NCBI GenBank assembly: GCA_963754135.1
Contig: CAVWEY010000004.1
Span: forward strand, 310,001-374,000
Reading direction: 5' to 3'
DNA: 64,000 nt
Source: JAJFUI01 sp963754135
GTDB lineage: Bacteria > Planctomycetota > Planctomycetia > Pirellulales > Thermoguttaceae
Shown here: piece after piece, positions 12,848 to 22,422 of the stretch
How the letters are laid out: each line of letters opens with the position of its first letter
Numbering within the stretch: position 1 is the stretch's first letter
The notes under the pieces: generated by a model
The model's input: only the letters and a program-made list of their open reading frames with translations
Told to the model about the DNA's origin: nothing
The model's database searches: none
Translations under genes and position numbers: made by a program

Positions 12848-13198
12848 CTTGGCAACCTCCTGTTCGGCGGGCGGGCAATTTACCATCGGGCCACCGATGG
12901 ATCAAGACGAAGTGGCCCAACGGAATTCAGACCCCAGCCAACGTCTGGGAACGTGCCCCATCTGCCGGATGGTAGCTGCCCGTCAAGCCCCAATCATAAT
13001 AGAGGAAGGGGGAGCTTGTGGGGCACTTTTCTCGGCAGCCGGTCCCGTGCAGCGCAACCCACGGCTGCGGAACGCCTTGCGGCGAAATTTGCAAAACCGG
13101 CGCAACCGCCGGGATTTAAGAGAGGCCCGGCTACTGCGACCCCTCCTTCCCATTCTCCGCATGGGAACTAGAAGTCGGCGTCAGGTGTAGTTCTTCCA
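12848..13198. other. Intergenic region without a recognised gene
   Basis: This 351-base gap separates divergent genes (the small hypothetical and the ECF sigma factor). It should contain promoters for both. GGAACT at about 13164 lies 30-35 bases before the sigma start and could be the -35 element of an ECF-type promoter, but I see no convincing -10 partner. No RNA gene or repeat was recognised. Confidence 0.4.
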
Positions 13199-13756
13199 AT
13201 GACGAACAACTTGCCATCATCGGACCCGTCCGGCCAGAACGCCATCGACCGGTTCTCGGCGCTGTTCGAGCAGCACAGCCGGGCGGTCTACGGCCACGTC
13301 CGCACCCTGGTCCCCAACTCGGCCGACGCCGATGAAGTGTTCCAGGAAACCAGCGTCACCTTGTGGCAGAAGTTCGATCAGTACCGGCCGGAGACGGATT
13401 TCCGCGCCTGGGCCTGCCGCATCGCCTACTACAAGGCGTTGAAATTGCGGGACCGCCAGACCCGCGCGCCGCGGTTGTTCAGTCCGCAGTTCCTCGACCT
13501 GGTGAGCGAGGAATTGATCGTGATGTCCGACGTGCTCGACGCCCGCACCGAGGCGCTCTTGCGCTGCCGCGACAAGCTCAATTTGCGGGACCGCGACCTG
13601 CTCGACCGCTTCCACCGCGAGGGCGCCACGGCGAAGGACGTGGCGCGGCGGCTCGGCCGCAGCGTGCATTACGTCTACCGGGCGATCCGCCGCATCCACG
13701 ACGCCCTGTTCGACTGCATCAAACGCATGCTGTCGGCGAAGGACCGCGATCCATGA
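13199..13756 (+). CDS. ECF-type RNA polymerase sigma factor
   Basis: A 185-residue sigma-70 family factor of the planctomycete ECF type. Region 2 contains LVPNSADADEVFQETSVTLW and FDQYRPETDFRAWACRIAYY; region 4 is the HTH KDVARRLGRSVHYVYRAIRR. It overlaps the following gene by ATGA (13753-13756), the coupling expected for a sigma factor and its regulator. Together with the FecR-like membrane protein it should form a cell-surface signalling or sigma/anti-sigma pair. Confidence 0.88.
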   Translation: MTNNLPSSDPSGQNAIDRFSALFEQHSRAVYGHVRTLVPNSADADEVFQETSVTLWQKFDQYRPETDFRAWACRIAYYKALKLRDRQTRAPRLFSPQFLDLVSEELIVMSDVLDARTEALLRCRDKLNLRDRDLLDRFHREGATAKDVARRLGRSVHYVYRAIRRIHDALFDCIKRMLSAKDRDP

Positions 13757-15612
13757 CCGGCCGCCAACCCCACGACGAACTCCGCGACCTGCTCTGGTCG
13801 ATCGAGGACGGCTCGATCTCGGCCGGCGGCATCGAGCGGATCGACGAGCTGGTGCGCGGCGATCCCGAACTGTTGCGGCATTACATCGAGTACACGCGCT
13901 TGCTCTCCGACCTGCGGTTCGGGTTGACCAACGGCCGCGCCCACGACGTTCTCGGCCGGCTGTTCGACATCGACCAGGGAAATGATGAATGCGGAATGAT
14001 GAATGATGAATCGCCCACCGACGCGCAATCCAGCGACATTCATCATCCATCATTTATCATTCATCATTCCGAAGTCCCGAATTCCGAGCCCCTCGTCCCT
14101 CCGATCATCATCGACACCTCCACCCCGCCCGGCTCTCCACTGTTCTTCCTCAATCCTTCCCTGGGCGGCTGGCTGTTCTCCTATTCGGCCGCGACGGTAA
14201 TCACGGGCGTGCTCGTGCTGATCTTCTGGATGTGGAAGGTGTCGCTCCGCGATGAAGTCGCCGAGTCGCCCCGCCCGGCCATGCCGCCGTCGGTCGCGCG
14301 GGAAATGGAACCGGTCGGCCGGATCACGGGCACGGCCGACTGCCGCTGGGCCAATGCCCAAACTGCCCCCCGCAACGAAACCGTCCCCCTGGGCCGCAAG
14401 TACGAATTCGTCTCCGGCCTGATGGAAATTGCCTACCAGAGTGGGGCCAAGGTCATCTTGCAGGGACCATGCACCTACGAGGTCGATTCCGCCGCCGGTG
14501 GCTTCCTCTCGCTCGGCAAGCTGACGGCAAGAGTGGAAACCAAGGGAGAAGGCGGAAGGGGGAAGGCGGAAGAAATGACCAATCAGAACTCCCCCTTCCC
14601 CCCTCCCCCTTCCCCCTTCGTTGTCAAAACTCCCACCGCCATCGTAACCGACCTGGGCACCGAGTTCGGCGTGGAAGTGACCGGCGACCACCGCAATCGG
14701 GTCTACGTGTTCGAGGGGCGGGTGGCGGTGCGGCCCGCGGCCGGCAAGACGGCCAAGCCGGACGACCTCGTGCTAGGCGAGGGGCAATCCGTGGCGCTGG
14801 ACGCCAACGGCGCCGTGCTGGAGTCCCCACCCTCACGCGAGGCCGAAGGCAAGGGTTCCGCCGCCCAGTTCGTCCGCCGGATGCCCCTTCCCGCCAAACT
14901 CGGCGTGCTCGATCTGTTGGACATCGTGGCCGGCGGAGACGGCACGGGCCACTTGCGGGAGCAAGGCATCAGTCCCGTCACGGGCGCACAAAGACAAAAC
15001 CTTTCCGCCGTTCGGGCGCAACGACGATCGGCAGTACCACCGCGTCCCGTGGAACCGGCTGGTGGACGGCGTCTTCGTCCCGGACGGCAGGGCCGGCCCG
15101 GTGCAACTCGATTCCGCCGGGCATACCTTCCGCCTACCCGAAACCTGCGCCATGGGACTTTGGATACAATTTGGGCCCGGGGGGCGGACATGCCCCGGAC
15201 GCGCCGACCGCCGACTGGAGTTACTGGGTTTACGCCATGGGGCGGGGCGGGGAGTACATGCCCGAAGAACGCGGCCTGTTGGGGCTGTGCGCGAATGCGG
15301 GCGTGACGTTCGACCTGGCGGCGGTCTGCGCGGCCCACCCCGGCGTTCTTCACCCGGTCCGTTTTCGCGTTCGTCGGCTTGGCCAACCGCGAGGGCCTGG
15401 CCGATGTCTGGGTGTTCGCCGATGGACAGTTGGAATATCGGCGGCTCGGGCTGCAACAGAAAGACGGCCCGATCCGCCTGGACGTGCAACTGGGCCCCAG
15501 TGACCGGTTTCTCACGCTGGTTTCCACCGACGGAGACCGCACCAACCGCTGCGATTGGGTCGTCTTTGGCGACCCCGTGTTGCACGTGGCGTTGACGCCG
15601 GAGGAAAAATAG
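13753..15612 (+). CDS. FecR-domain anti-sigma-type membrane protein; three apparent frameshifts
   Basis: Repaired length is 622 codons. The cytoplasmic N-terminus (HDELRDLLWSIEDGSISAGG) is typical of planctomycete anti-sigma partners. A membrane segment lies in LFSYSAATVITGVLVLIFW. The FecR domain has KTPTAIVTDLGTEFGVEV and NRVYVFEGRVAVRP. The C-terminal region (LTLVSTDGDRTNRCDWVVFG) resembles an NPCBM-type sugar-binding domain. Frame changes near 14983, 15146 and 15342 each disappear by restoring GC at a GCG(C) site. Two linkers are made of hairpin repeats (13981-14070 and about 14541-14618). It overlaps the sigma gene by four bases. Confidence 0.82.
13981..14070. repeat. AATGATGA heptamer-type hairpin inside the FecR gene
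   Basis: Several AATGATGA-like units (13981-14010) are mirrored by CATCATT-like units (14038-14070), forming a long imperfect hairpin that is translated in frame as a His/Asn/Met-rich linker. The same unit type makes the intergenic hairpin at 52822-52899. Confidence 0.75.
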
Positions 15613-15834
15613 CACGTTTGGCCCGTCGGGCGTTTGCCCTGCGGCAGAAAGCGAGGTGTCCCTTGAATGGGCCATAGCGGATCAACTTGAGTGGGCAATG
15701 GTGCGGTTCGGAGTGCGTCTGTTTTTTCCGTTTCGGTTCCGGTTCCTTTTTTGGAGGGTTTCGTCATGTGTCGCGCGAATTTACAGAAACTGTTTGTGTC
15801 TTTGGGTTCCGTCTCTTTTACAAAGGGTTCCGCC

Positions 15835-17445
15835 ATGAGAAGTTCTAATTTGCAGAAGTTCGTTTGCCGTGCATTGACAACCGCCGCCGTGCTGCTCGTT
15901 GTGGCCTGGCTGGGAGGCGCGGCCGGGGCGGCAATTGTCGACCCGTACACCACCAGTATGTTGGAAAACCTCGACGCCAACCGGGGCATCACGTCCAGCG
16001 GCGGCGTCGTGTCGGCGTGGAACAATTCGTCCCCAAACGTCGGCGGGGACAATCTGACGGTGGCTGCTCCCTGGTCGCCACTCGGCAGCGGCGGCCCCGG
16101 TACCATCACTGGCCCGGCCTATAACGCCAGCTACGTCAACGGTCAGGCGAGCCTCGGTTTCACCCAACCCGACTTGCATACGAATTTGACCGCCCTGGCA
16201 TCAGCGAGCAACACCGCGTTTTCGGCACTCACAACTGGCTCCGGCTACACCTGGTTCGCCGTGGTGAACCCGGGTACCCAATACTCCAGTACCGAAAGTC
16301 CGTTAGATCAACACAATTATTTTGGGGACCTAGTTAACGGGAACTACTACCAGGGCTTGGCGGGAGGATTCGCGGGGCCAGGCGGAAGCAGCGACCTTAA
16401 GAGCGGCGTGCCGTACGCTTACACTCACACCAACAGTTACAGCGGCGGCAGTCCTACGTTTGAGGCGACGAGTGGCGTGTGGTTGGCGTTTAACGGGGGG
16501 AATAACGCCAGTGCCCCGACGACGCCGGCCGGCACGTCCGCATCGGGGTGGATGATCTGCTCCGCGGTAATGGCGTCCGGAACGGGGAGCCCGCAAATGG
16601 ACTTCAGCGTCAATGGGGCACTCACCGATATGCGGAATCCGGCCATCAGCAGCAGCACCGGCGGTGCGAACCTGGTCGTTGGCCGCGAGCTTCTGAAGAG
16701 CACAACAAGCAACGACGAGGGGTACACCGGCCAGTTGGCGAATCTTCAGCTTTATACCGGGGCGGTGGGCATCGCCGCCCAGAATATCGTTCTCAACAAC
16801 CTCGCCGCCCGGTACAACATCTCCTTGTCCAGCGGCACCGTAACCGGCGCCACGCTCATGGGCAATCCCACCGGCCTGTACAACGGCGCCGCAACCGGCT
16901 ACTACTTCAATGTCATCGGCATTGGGTATAACTCGGCCACCGACCTGGTCACCAACAGTCCGGGCAGCGGCAAGTCGAACGGCCTGGTCCTCTCCCAGTT
17001 GGTGAGCGCACCGCTGACCACCCAGGGCCAATACCTGTTGGCGGGCGACCAGAACCTGGCCAACAGTCTGGTTACCCCCGGCGACCTCCCCGGCGGAATC
17101 ACCAGCCGGTGGAATCAGATTTGGTGCGCCACCGCCAGCGGCGGCATCCCCGGCGCGAACTTCACGTTCGACTTCAACGATGCCGGCATGACCTACAGCC
17201 CCACCCAGGCCTACACGCTGCTCTACCGCACCGACACCTCCAGCACGTTTACCGCGTTGGCTAGTCTGACGGGCGGAGGCGCCGCTGTCGGCGCCGACTG
17301 GCAGCTCACGTTTGGCGTGAACGCGCCGGCCAGCGGCTACTACACTCTCGGCCTCGGTAGCGCGGTCCCCGAGCCGGGCACCTTGGCCTTGTTGGCCGCG
17401 GGCCTGGCCGGTTTGCTCTGCTACGCCTGGCGGAAACGGAAGTAA
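15835..17445 (+). CDS. PEP-CTERM sorting domain protein
   Basis: A 536-residue exported protein. The signal peptide is MRSSNLQKFVCRALTTAAVL followed by a hydrophobic core and GAAGAAIVDP. The C-terminus is the PEP-CTERM tripartite signal: VPEPGTLALLAAGLAGLLCY then AWRKRK. The sorting enzyme, an exosortase, would cleave and attach it to the envelope; no exosortase gene is seen here. The body is Gly/Ser/Asn/Thr-rich and includes a probable LamG-like lectin fold (residues about 30-330; GYTGQLANLQLYTGAVG). The open frame extends upstream to 15691, where a second ATG at 15766 begins a similar sequence, MCRANLQKLFVSLG. Confidence 0.85.
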   Translation: MRSSNLQKFVCRALTTAAVLLVVAWLGGAAGAAIVDPYTTSMLENLDANRGITSSGGVVSAWNNSSPNVGGDNLTVAAPWSPLGSGGPGTITGPAYNASYVNGQASLGFTQPDLHTNLTALASASNTAFSALTTGSGYTWFAVVNPGTQYSSTESPLDQHNYFGDLVNGNYYQGLAGGFAGPGGSSDLKSGVPYAYTHTNSYSGGSPTFEATSGVWLAFNGGNNASAPTTPAGTSASGWMICSAVMASGTGSPQMDFSVNGALTDMRNPAISSSTGGANLVVGRELLKSTTSNDEGYTGQLANLQLYTGAVGIAAQNIVLNNLAARYNISLSSGTVTGATLMGNPTGLYNGAATGYYFNVIGIGYNSATDLVTNSPGSGKSNGLVLSQLVSAPLTTQGQYLLAGDQNLANSLVTPGDLPGGITSRWNQIWCATASGGIPGANFTFDFNDAGMTYSPTQAYTLLYRTDTSSTFTALASLTGGGAAVGADWQLTFGVNAPASGYYTLGLGSAVPEPGTLALLAAGLAGLLCYAWRKRK

Positions 17446-17457
17446 AGTAAATGTAGT

Positions 17458-17510
17458 CCGCACACGCCGTGTGCGGGACTCCGTTGGGGCGGCAGTTGAA
17501 CTGCCGCCCC
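17458..17510. terminator. Two palindromes after the PEP-CTERM gene
   Basis: CCGCACAC-GCC-GTGTGCGG (17458-17476) is followed by GGGGCGGCAGTT-G-AACTGCCGCCCC (17486-17510), about 12 and 40 bases after the stop codon. There is no T-tract, but the strong second stem is a plausible terminator. The first belongs to the dispersed CACACGCCGTGTG family also seen at 32222, 32278 and 50056. Confidence 0.5.
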
Positions 17511-17613
17511 GACGCGGCGGATGGTGGATGGCGGATGGTGGACGTGACACTCGAGGTCCGTCCACCATCCCATATCCCCGTCCATTTCATCTAATTGCGA
17601 AGGAGAAGATCCT

Positions 17614-18726
17614 ATGAAGTCAAACCGGCCATCCACCATCGGCCGTCCCCCGTCCTTTTCCCGCCACGGGCTTCACCTTAGTGGAGCTTTTGGTGGTGAT
17701 CACGATCATCGGGATTCTGATCGCGCTTTTGCTGCCGGCGGTGCAGGCGGCCCGCGAGGCGGCCCGGATGCTCCAATGCACCAACAACCTCAAACAGATC
17801 AGCCTGGCCGCGCTCGATCATGAGCAGATCAACGGCTGGCTGCCCAGCGGCGGCTGGGGCAACGGCTGGGTCGGCGACCCGAGCAGCGGTTTCGGCGGCC
17901 ATCAGCCGGGCGGCTTCTTCTACAATTGTCTGCCCTACATGGAGCAGCAAGTCCTTCACAACCTGCAACTTGGGTATCCCCAGGGCAGCAGCCAGCAGAA
18001 TGGCCGCGGCCACGCAAATGTGTCAGACGCCGTTGACGACTTTTAGTTGCCCCACCCGCCGCCCGGCGGTCGTCTATCCCGACGCGCACATTTCGTCGGG
18101 GATTACGTTCGTGAACTGTGCCTGGCCGGCGGGGGCGGCCAGCGGCGGCCCGGCCTTTTACCGGGGCGATTATGCGGCCAACGGCGGGTCCGTGATTGTC
18201 CAATGGTTTCACGGCCCGGTATCCTGGTCGGAACGCCGCGAACTGGTTCAGCCAGCCGCCGGGTATCGAGCCGCCGACGGTGGACAGCGCCGCGAACCCG
18301 TTCAAAGACATGTCGCTGAACGACGGCATTGCCTGCCAACGGAGCCAGGTGAAGATCGTCGACATCACCGACGGCACGTCCAACACCTACTTGGCCGGCG
18401 AGAAGTACCTCTGTCCCGACTATTACTACAACGCCCTGGACGGCACCGACGACCAAACCCTCTATTGCGGCGACGATTGGGACATCAACCGGTGGACGGG
18501 GACGACCGCAAACCAACCCTTGACCGCCGCGCAGCTCTTGCCGCCGTTGCCGGACACGCCCGGTCTGGGCTCGCAGTTGTGTTTTGGCAGCGCCCACTCG
18601 GTGGGCTTCAACATGGCGCTCTGTGACGGCTCGGTGAGAATGATAAACTACACCATCGACCCGTTTGTCCACGACTACCTGGGCAGCCGCAACGACGGCG
18701 TGCCGGTCAACGGGAAGAACCTCTAG
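17614..18726 (+). CDS. DUF1559 prepilin-like protein; three apparent frameshifts
   Basis: Repaired length is 373 codons. After repair the N-terminus reads ATGFTLVELLVVITIIGILI then the ALLLPAVQAAREAARMLQC helix, a type IV pilin-like/type II pseudopilin cleavage and assembly signal. The body has the DUF1559 features CTNNLKQISLAALDHE and DITDGTSNTYLAGEKYL, and the C-terminal FGSAHSVGFNMALCDGSVRM. Breaks at about 17662, 18002 and 18213 are each fixed by restoring GC in CGC(GC)C or GG(CG)CC. DUF1559 proteins are found in large numbers in planctomycetes and are thought to be surface pseudopilins. It follows the PEP-CTERM gene in the same direction. Confidence 0.85.
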
Positions 18727-18775
18727 CGGGCGTCCTGGCGGCGGCGGCGATGGATTTCCTTGTGGCGTTCCTTCA

Positions 18776-20849
18776 ATGTCAAGAAACATAGTCTACGGAT
18801 TGATCTTCTGGCTAGTTTTGGCGCAAGCCGCTATTGGCCTTGCGGAAACCGTCACACTCGATGGGCGAGGTCCGGGGCGGACGTTTGAAGGCATTGGCGG
18901 GCTGAGTGCGGGCGCCGGCACGCGACTGCTGTTTGACTATCCTGAGCCGCAGCGCAGCCAGGTGCTCGATTTCCTCTTCAAGCCGAACTACGGCGCCTCG
19001 CTGCATCATCTGAAGGTGGAAATCGGCGGCGACGTGAACTCGAGCGAGGGGACCGAACCGAGCTATGCGCGCACCCGCGAGGAGTTCGAGCATCCGCGGC
19101 CCGAGTATTTCGACCGCGGCTACGAGTGGTGGCTGATGCGCGAGGCGAAGAAACGCAACCCGCACATCTACCTCGACGTGCTCCAATGGGGCGCGCCCCA
19201 CTGGATTGGCGACAAGGACTTCCCTGACGCAGGCGACCCGGACAAATTGAAGTGGCCGGAGCGGGCGCCGCTAAACTGGAAGAAGTTTTTCACGCAGGAC
19301 AATGCCGACTTCGTTGTCGGCTTCATCCAAGGCGCGAAGAAGTATCACGGCCTGGATATCGACTACTGCGGCATTTGGAACGAGACGCTGCACGAAAGCG
19401 CTTGGATCAAGCTGTTACGGAAGACCTTGAACGACCGCGATTTGGCGGGCGTCCAAATCGTCGCCTGTGACGAGTGTGACAAGGTTGGAAGCGGGAAATG
19501 GGACGGCGTGAACGGAAGGGGGAAATGGGATATCGTCAACGAGTTCCGTCAAGACGACGAACTGAACATGGCGGTTCACGTGGTGGGGGCCCATTATCCG
19601 GGATACCAGAGCACGGCCGCCGCCAAGCTTTGCGGCAAACCGCTCTGGTCGAGCGAGGACAATCCGCAATGGAAACCGTCGGCCAACGAGTTTGGGACAC
19701 TTTCAGGATGGGCACCAGCCCCTGCGACCACGAAAATGTACAACCGCAACTATATCGACGGACGAATGACCAAGACCGTAACTTGCTATTTGATCGATTC
19801 CTATTACGACAGCCTCACGTTGCCCGATCACGGGCCGATGAAGGCCAATACGCCCTGGTCGGGCCATTACGAGGTCTGGCCCGCTTTGTGGGCGATGGCG
19901 CACACCGGGCAATTCGCGCAGCCGGGCTGGAAGTACCTCGATAACGCGTGTGGGCTGCTGAAAAACGGCGGCAGCTACGTCTGCTTGCGGAGCCCCGAAG
20001 CCCCCGGCGATTACAGCATCATCATCGAAACCAGCGGCGCCAAGCGTCCGCAAACGCTCTCGTTCCGCGTAACCGGCGGGCTGGCGGCCGGGCCGGTCCA
20101 CGTCTGGCGTAGCAACGCACAAAGCCAGTTCGAACGGCAGGACGATCTCCTATTGGCCGATGGCTCGTTCAGCATCCGGCTTGAGCCCGGCTGCATTTAC
20201 TCCCTAACCACGACGGTCGGGCAGCGAAAAGGCAAGGCCGAGATTCCCCCGGCGGCTGATTTTCCGCTGACCTACCAAGATGATTTCGAGAGCTACACAG
20301 CGGGCAAGATGCCCAAGTATTTCGCCGATCAGGCCGGCATCTTCGAGGTGGCCGAGCGGCCCGGCGGCGGCAAATGCTTGCGGCAGACGGTCGCCCGGCG
20401 CGGCATTGACTGGCGGTTCTATCCGAATCCCGACCCCTATACGATCATCGGCGGGACGAAGTGGCGCGATTACGAGGTGGCTTGCGACGCCTACGTGGAG
20501 AAATCAGGCTACTGCGCGCTGTTCGGACGCATTGCCAAGAGTCTGCAGGATCTCTCCCAGCCGCACCCGCCGCACGGGTATTGGCTGAAGGTGAGCACCG
20601 ACGGCTGCTGGGAACTCAAGGCATTCACCAAGACGTTAGACGCCGGGACCGTCCCGTTTGCCGCCGACCGCTGGCATCAGCTTGCGCTGAAGTTCACCGG
20701 CTCGGACATTGTGGTCCGCATCGACGGTGTTGAAGTGAAGCGCGATGAAGGATGGAACCTTCAGCGCCGGCATGGCCGGGGTCGGCAGCGGTTGGAACGA
20801 TGCCCTGTTCGACAACTTCTCCGTGCGGCCGATCCCCGGGCCGCAGTGA
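18776..20849 (+). CDS. GH59-type galactosylceramidase homologue; one apparent frameshift
   Basis: Repaired length is 692 codons. A signal peptide (MSRNIVYGLIFWLVLAQAAI) precedes VTLDGRGPGRTFEGIGGLSA, the conserved opening of galactocerebrosidase (GH59). The TIM barrel contains YCGIWNETLHES, with the N-E acid/base pair, and LWSSEDNPQW, holding the likely nucleophile glutamate. A beta-sandwich/lectin-like C-terminal domain begins near FPLTYQDDFESYTAGKMPKY. At 20741-20744 the frame changes; adding CG gives the natural end GTFSAGMAGVGSGWNDALFD and stop at 20849. Likely removes terminal beta-galactose from an exported glycoconjugate. The Gfo/Idh oxidoreductase follows after 112 bases. Confidence 0.85.
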
Positions 20850-20961
20850 ATCAACTTTGCCGCGGGAAACTCGGCAACCGCCGGGACGGCATGGCGATCG
20901 ACGGCAAGAAGTTGTGAGTGCAGAGAAAAGACAGCAACCCACAAATTACAAAGGAGCTGAT

Positions 20962-22311
20962 GTGAAGCAAAGCAGCCACACGCGCCGCGACTTCTTGAAG
21001 ATTGGCAGCGGTATGGCGGCGGCCGGCGTGGCCGCGCCGTACGTTTTCACCGGGGAGGCCGGCGCGGAAACGCCAAAAGGCGACAGGCTCACCGTGGCCG
21101 CCATCGGGGTCGGCGGGCGCGGCTCGGAAATCGCCTACCAGGCCGCCAAGCTGGGCAATATGATCGCCTGCGCCGATGTTGACCTGCGCAACGCCAACAA
21201 GTTCGCCAAACCGTTGGGCGGCAAGTGCCAGGTCTATCAGGACTACCGCATGGTGCTGGACCGCAAGGACGTGCAAGCCGTCACCATCGGCACACCCGAT
21301 CACTGGCACGTCAAGATCGCCATTGACGCGATGCGGGCGGGCAAGGACGTCTACTGCGAGAAACCGCTGACGCTGACCATCGCCGAAGGCCGGCTGGTGT
21401 GCAGAGCAACCAAGGAGACCGGCCGGGTGTTCCAGGTCGGCACCCAGCAACGGAGCGAGTTCGGCCGGGCCTTCCTGGAAGCGGTGGCCATCGCCCGCAG
21501 CGGCAGGCTGGGCAAGAAGCTCACCGCCACGGCCTGGGTGGGGCCGGGGAGGTCGGGCGGGCCATATCCGACGCAAGACCCACCGAAGGAACTGGATTGG
21601 GACTTCTGGCTCGGCCAAGCCCCGAAGGTCCCCTTCTGCGCCCACCGCCTGGGCCATGACTTCCGTTACTGGTTCGACTATGCCGGCGGGCAAGTGACGG
21701 ACTGGGGCGTTCATCATACCGACATCGCCCTCTGGGCGCTGGGCGGCCAGCGGACGGGCGCAAGCGCGGTGGCGGGCAAAGGCGAGTTCCCCCTGGGCCG
21801 GGAATTGACCGTCGCGTACCTTCTGGGCAAGAAGCGGCTCGCCGATCTGCCCAACAGCTACAACACCCCGCAATCGTTCAACGCCACGATGGACCTGCCC
21901 AACGGGAACGTGGTCAAGCTCGAAGGCGCGCGCGACGACTACATCGTCATCGCCGGCGAGAAGGGCCGCCTGGCCGTCAACCGCCGCGGCATCCACGGGA
22001 AATTCGTCGAGGAGCTAAAGAAAGACCCGGCGGGCAAGAAGTGGCTCGATGGCGCAGTGGCCACGCTCTACCGCGGCAAACCGGTCCGCGGCCACATGGC
22101 CAATTTCTTCGACTGCGTACGGGACCGCTCGCTGCCCATCTCTGACGTGTTCACGCATTGCAATTCCGTGGACGCTTGTCACATGGCCAATATCGCCATG
22201 CTCTTGGGCCGGAAGGTCAACTGGGACCGGGAAAAACAGCAATTCGCCGGCGACGATGAGGCGAACCGGCTGCTCCGCCGGACACAGCGCGACCCGTACG
22301 CGATCAAATGA
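20962..22311 (+). CDS. Tat-exported Gfo/Idh/MocA family oxidoreductase
   Basis: A 449-residue protein beginning at GTG 20962, with AAGGAG five bases upstream. The N-terminus has a twin-arginine signal (TRRDFLKIGSGMAAAGVAAP), so it should fold with NAD(P) in the cytoplasm and then be exported. The Rossmann motif is VAAIGVGGRGSEIAYQAAKL and the conserved E-K-P is in VYCEKPLTLT; DYAGGQVTDWGVHHTDIALW is the signature of the bacterial secreted subgroup. The family oxidises or epimerises sugars. Its place just after the galactosidase suggests processing of the released galactose; that is inference. Confidence 0.88.
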   Translation: MKQSSHTRRDFLKIGSGMAAAGVAAPYVFTGEAGAETPKGDRLTVAAIGVGGRGSEIAYQAAKLGNMIACADVDLRNANKFAKPLGGKCQVYQDYRMVLDRKDVQAVTIGTPDHWHVKIAIDAMRAGKDVYCEKPLTLTIAEGRLVCRATKETGRVFQVGTQQRSEFGRAFLEAVAIARSGRLGKKLTATAWVGPGRSGGPYPTQDPPKELDWDFWLGQAPKVPFCAHRLGHDFRYWFDYAGGQVTDWGVHHTDIALWALGGQRTGASAVAGKGEFPLGRELTVAYLLGKKRLADLPNSYNTPQSFNATMDLPNGNVVKLEGARDDYIVIAGEKGRLAVNRRGIHGKFVEELKKDPAGKKWLDGAVATLYRGKPVRGHMANFFDCVRDRSLPISDVFTHCNSVDACHMANIAMLLGRKVNWDREKQQFAGDDEANRLLRRTQRDPYAIK

Positions 22312-22422
22312 ACCGACCAAGCCGTGGTCGGCGGCCATCCGGCCAACGACGAGGCCTGCCGATCGACGGGAACAAGTTCTAGCGGCTTGCCATGCCGCCG
22401 CCCGCCGCATACCATACTCTTT

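Noticed and set aside
13981..14070. CRISPR-like or tandem-repeat array
   Set aside because: The units are short (about 7-8 bases), mirrored and translated; no spacers or fixed repeat-spacer pattern.
15175..15185. G-homopolymer indel as the cause of the second FecR break
   Set aside because: The frame PWDFGYNLGPGG already fits upstream of the G run, so the shift must lie near TGCGCC at 15146.
15613..15834. Sigma-54 promoter upstream of the PEP-CTERM gene
   Set aside because: A GG-N10-GC spacing exists but flanking bases do not match TGGCAC/TTGC.
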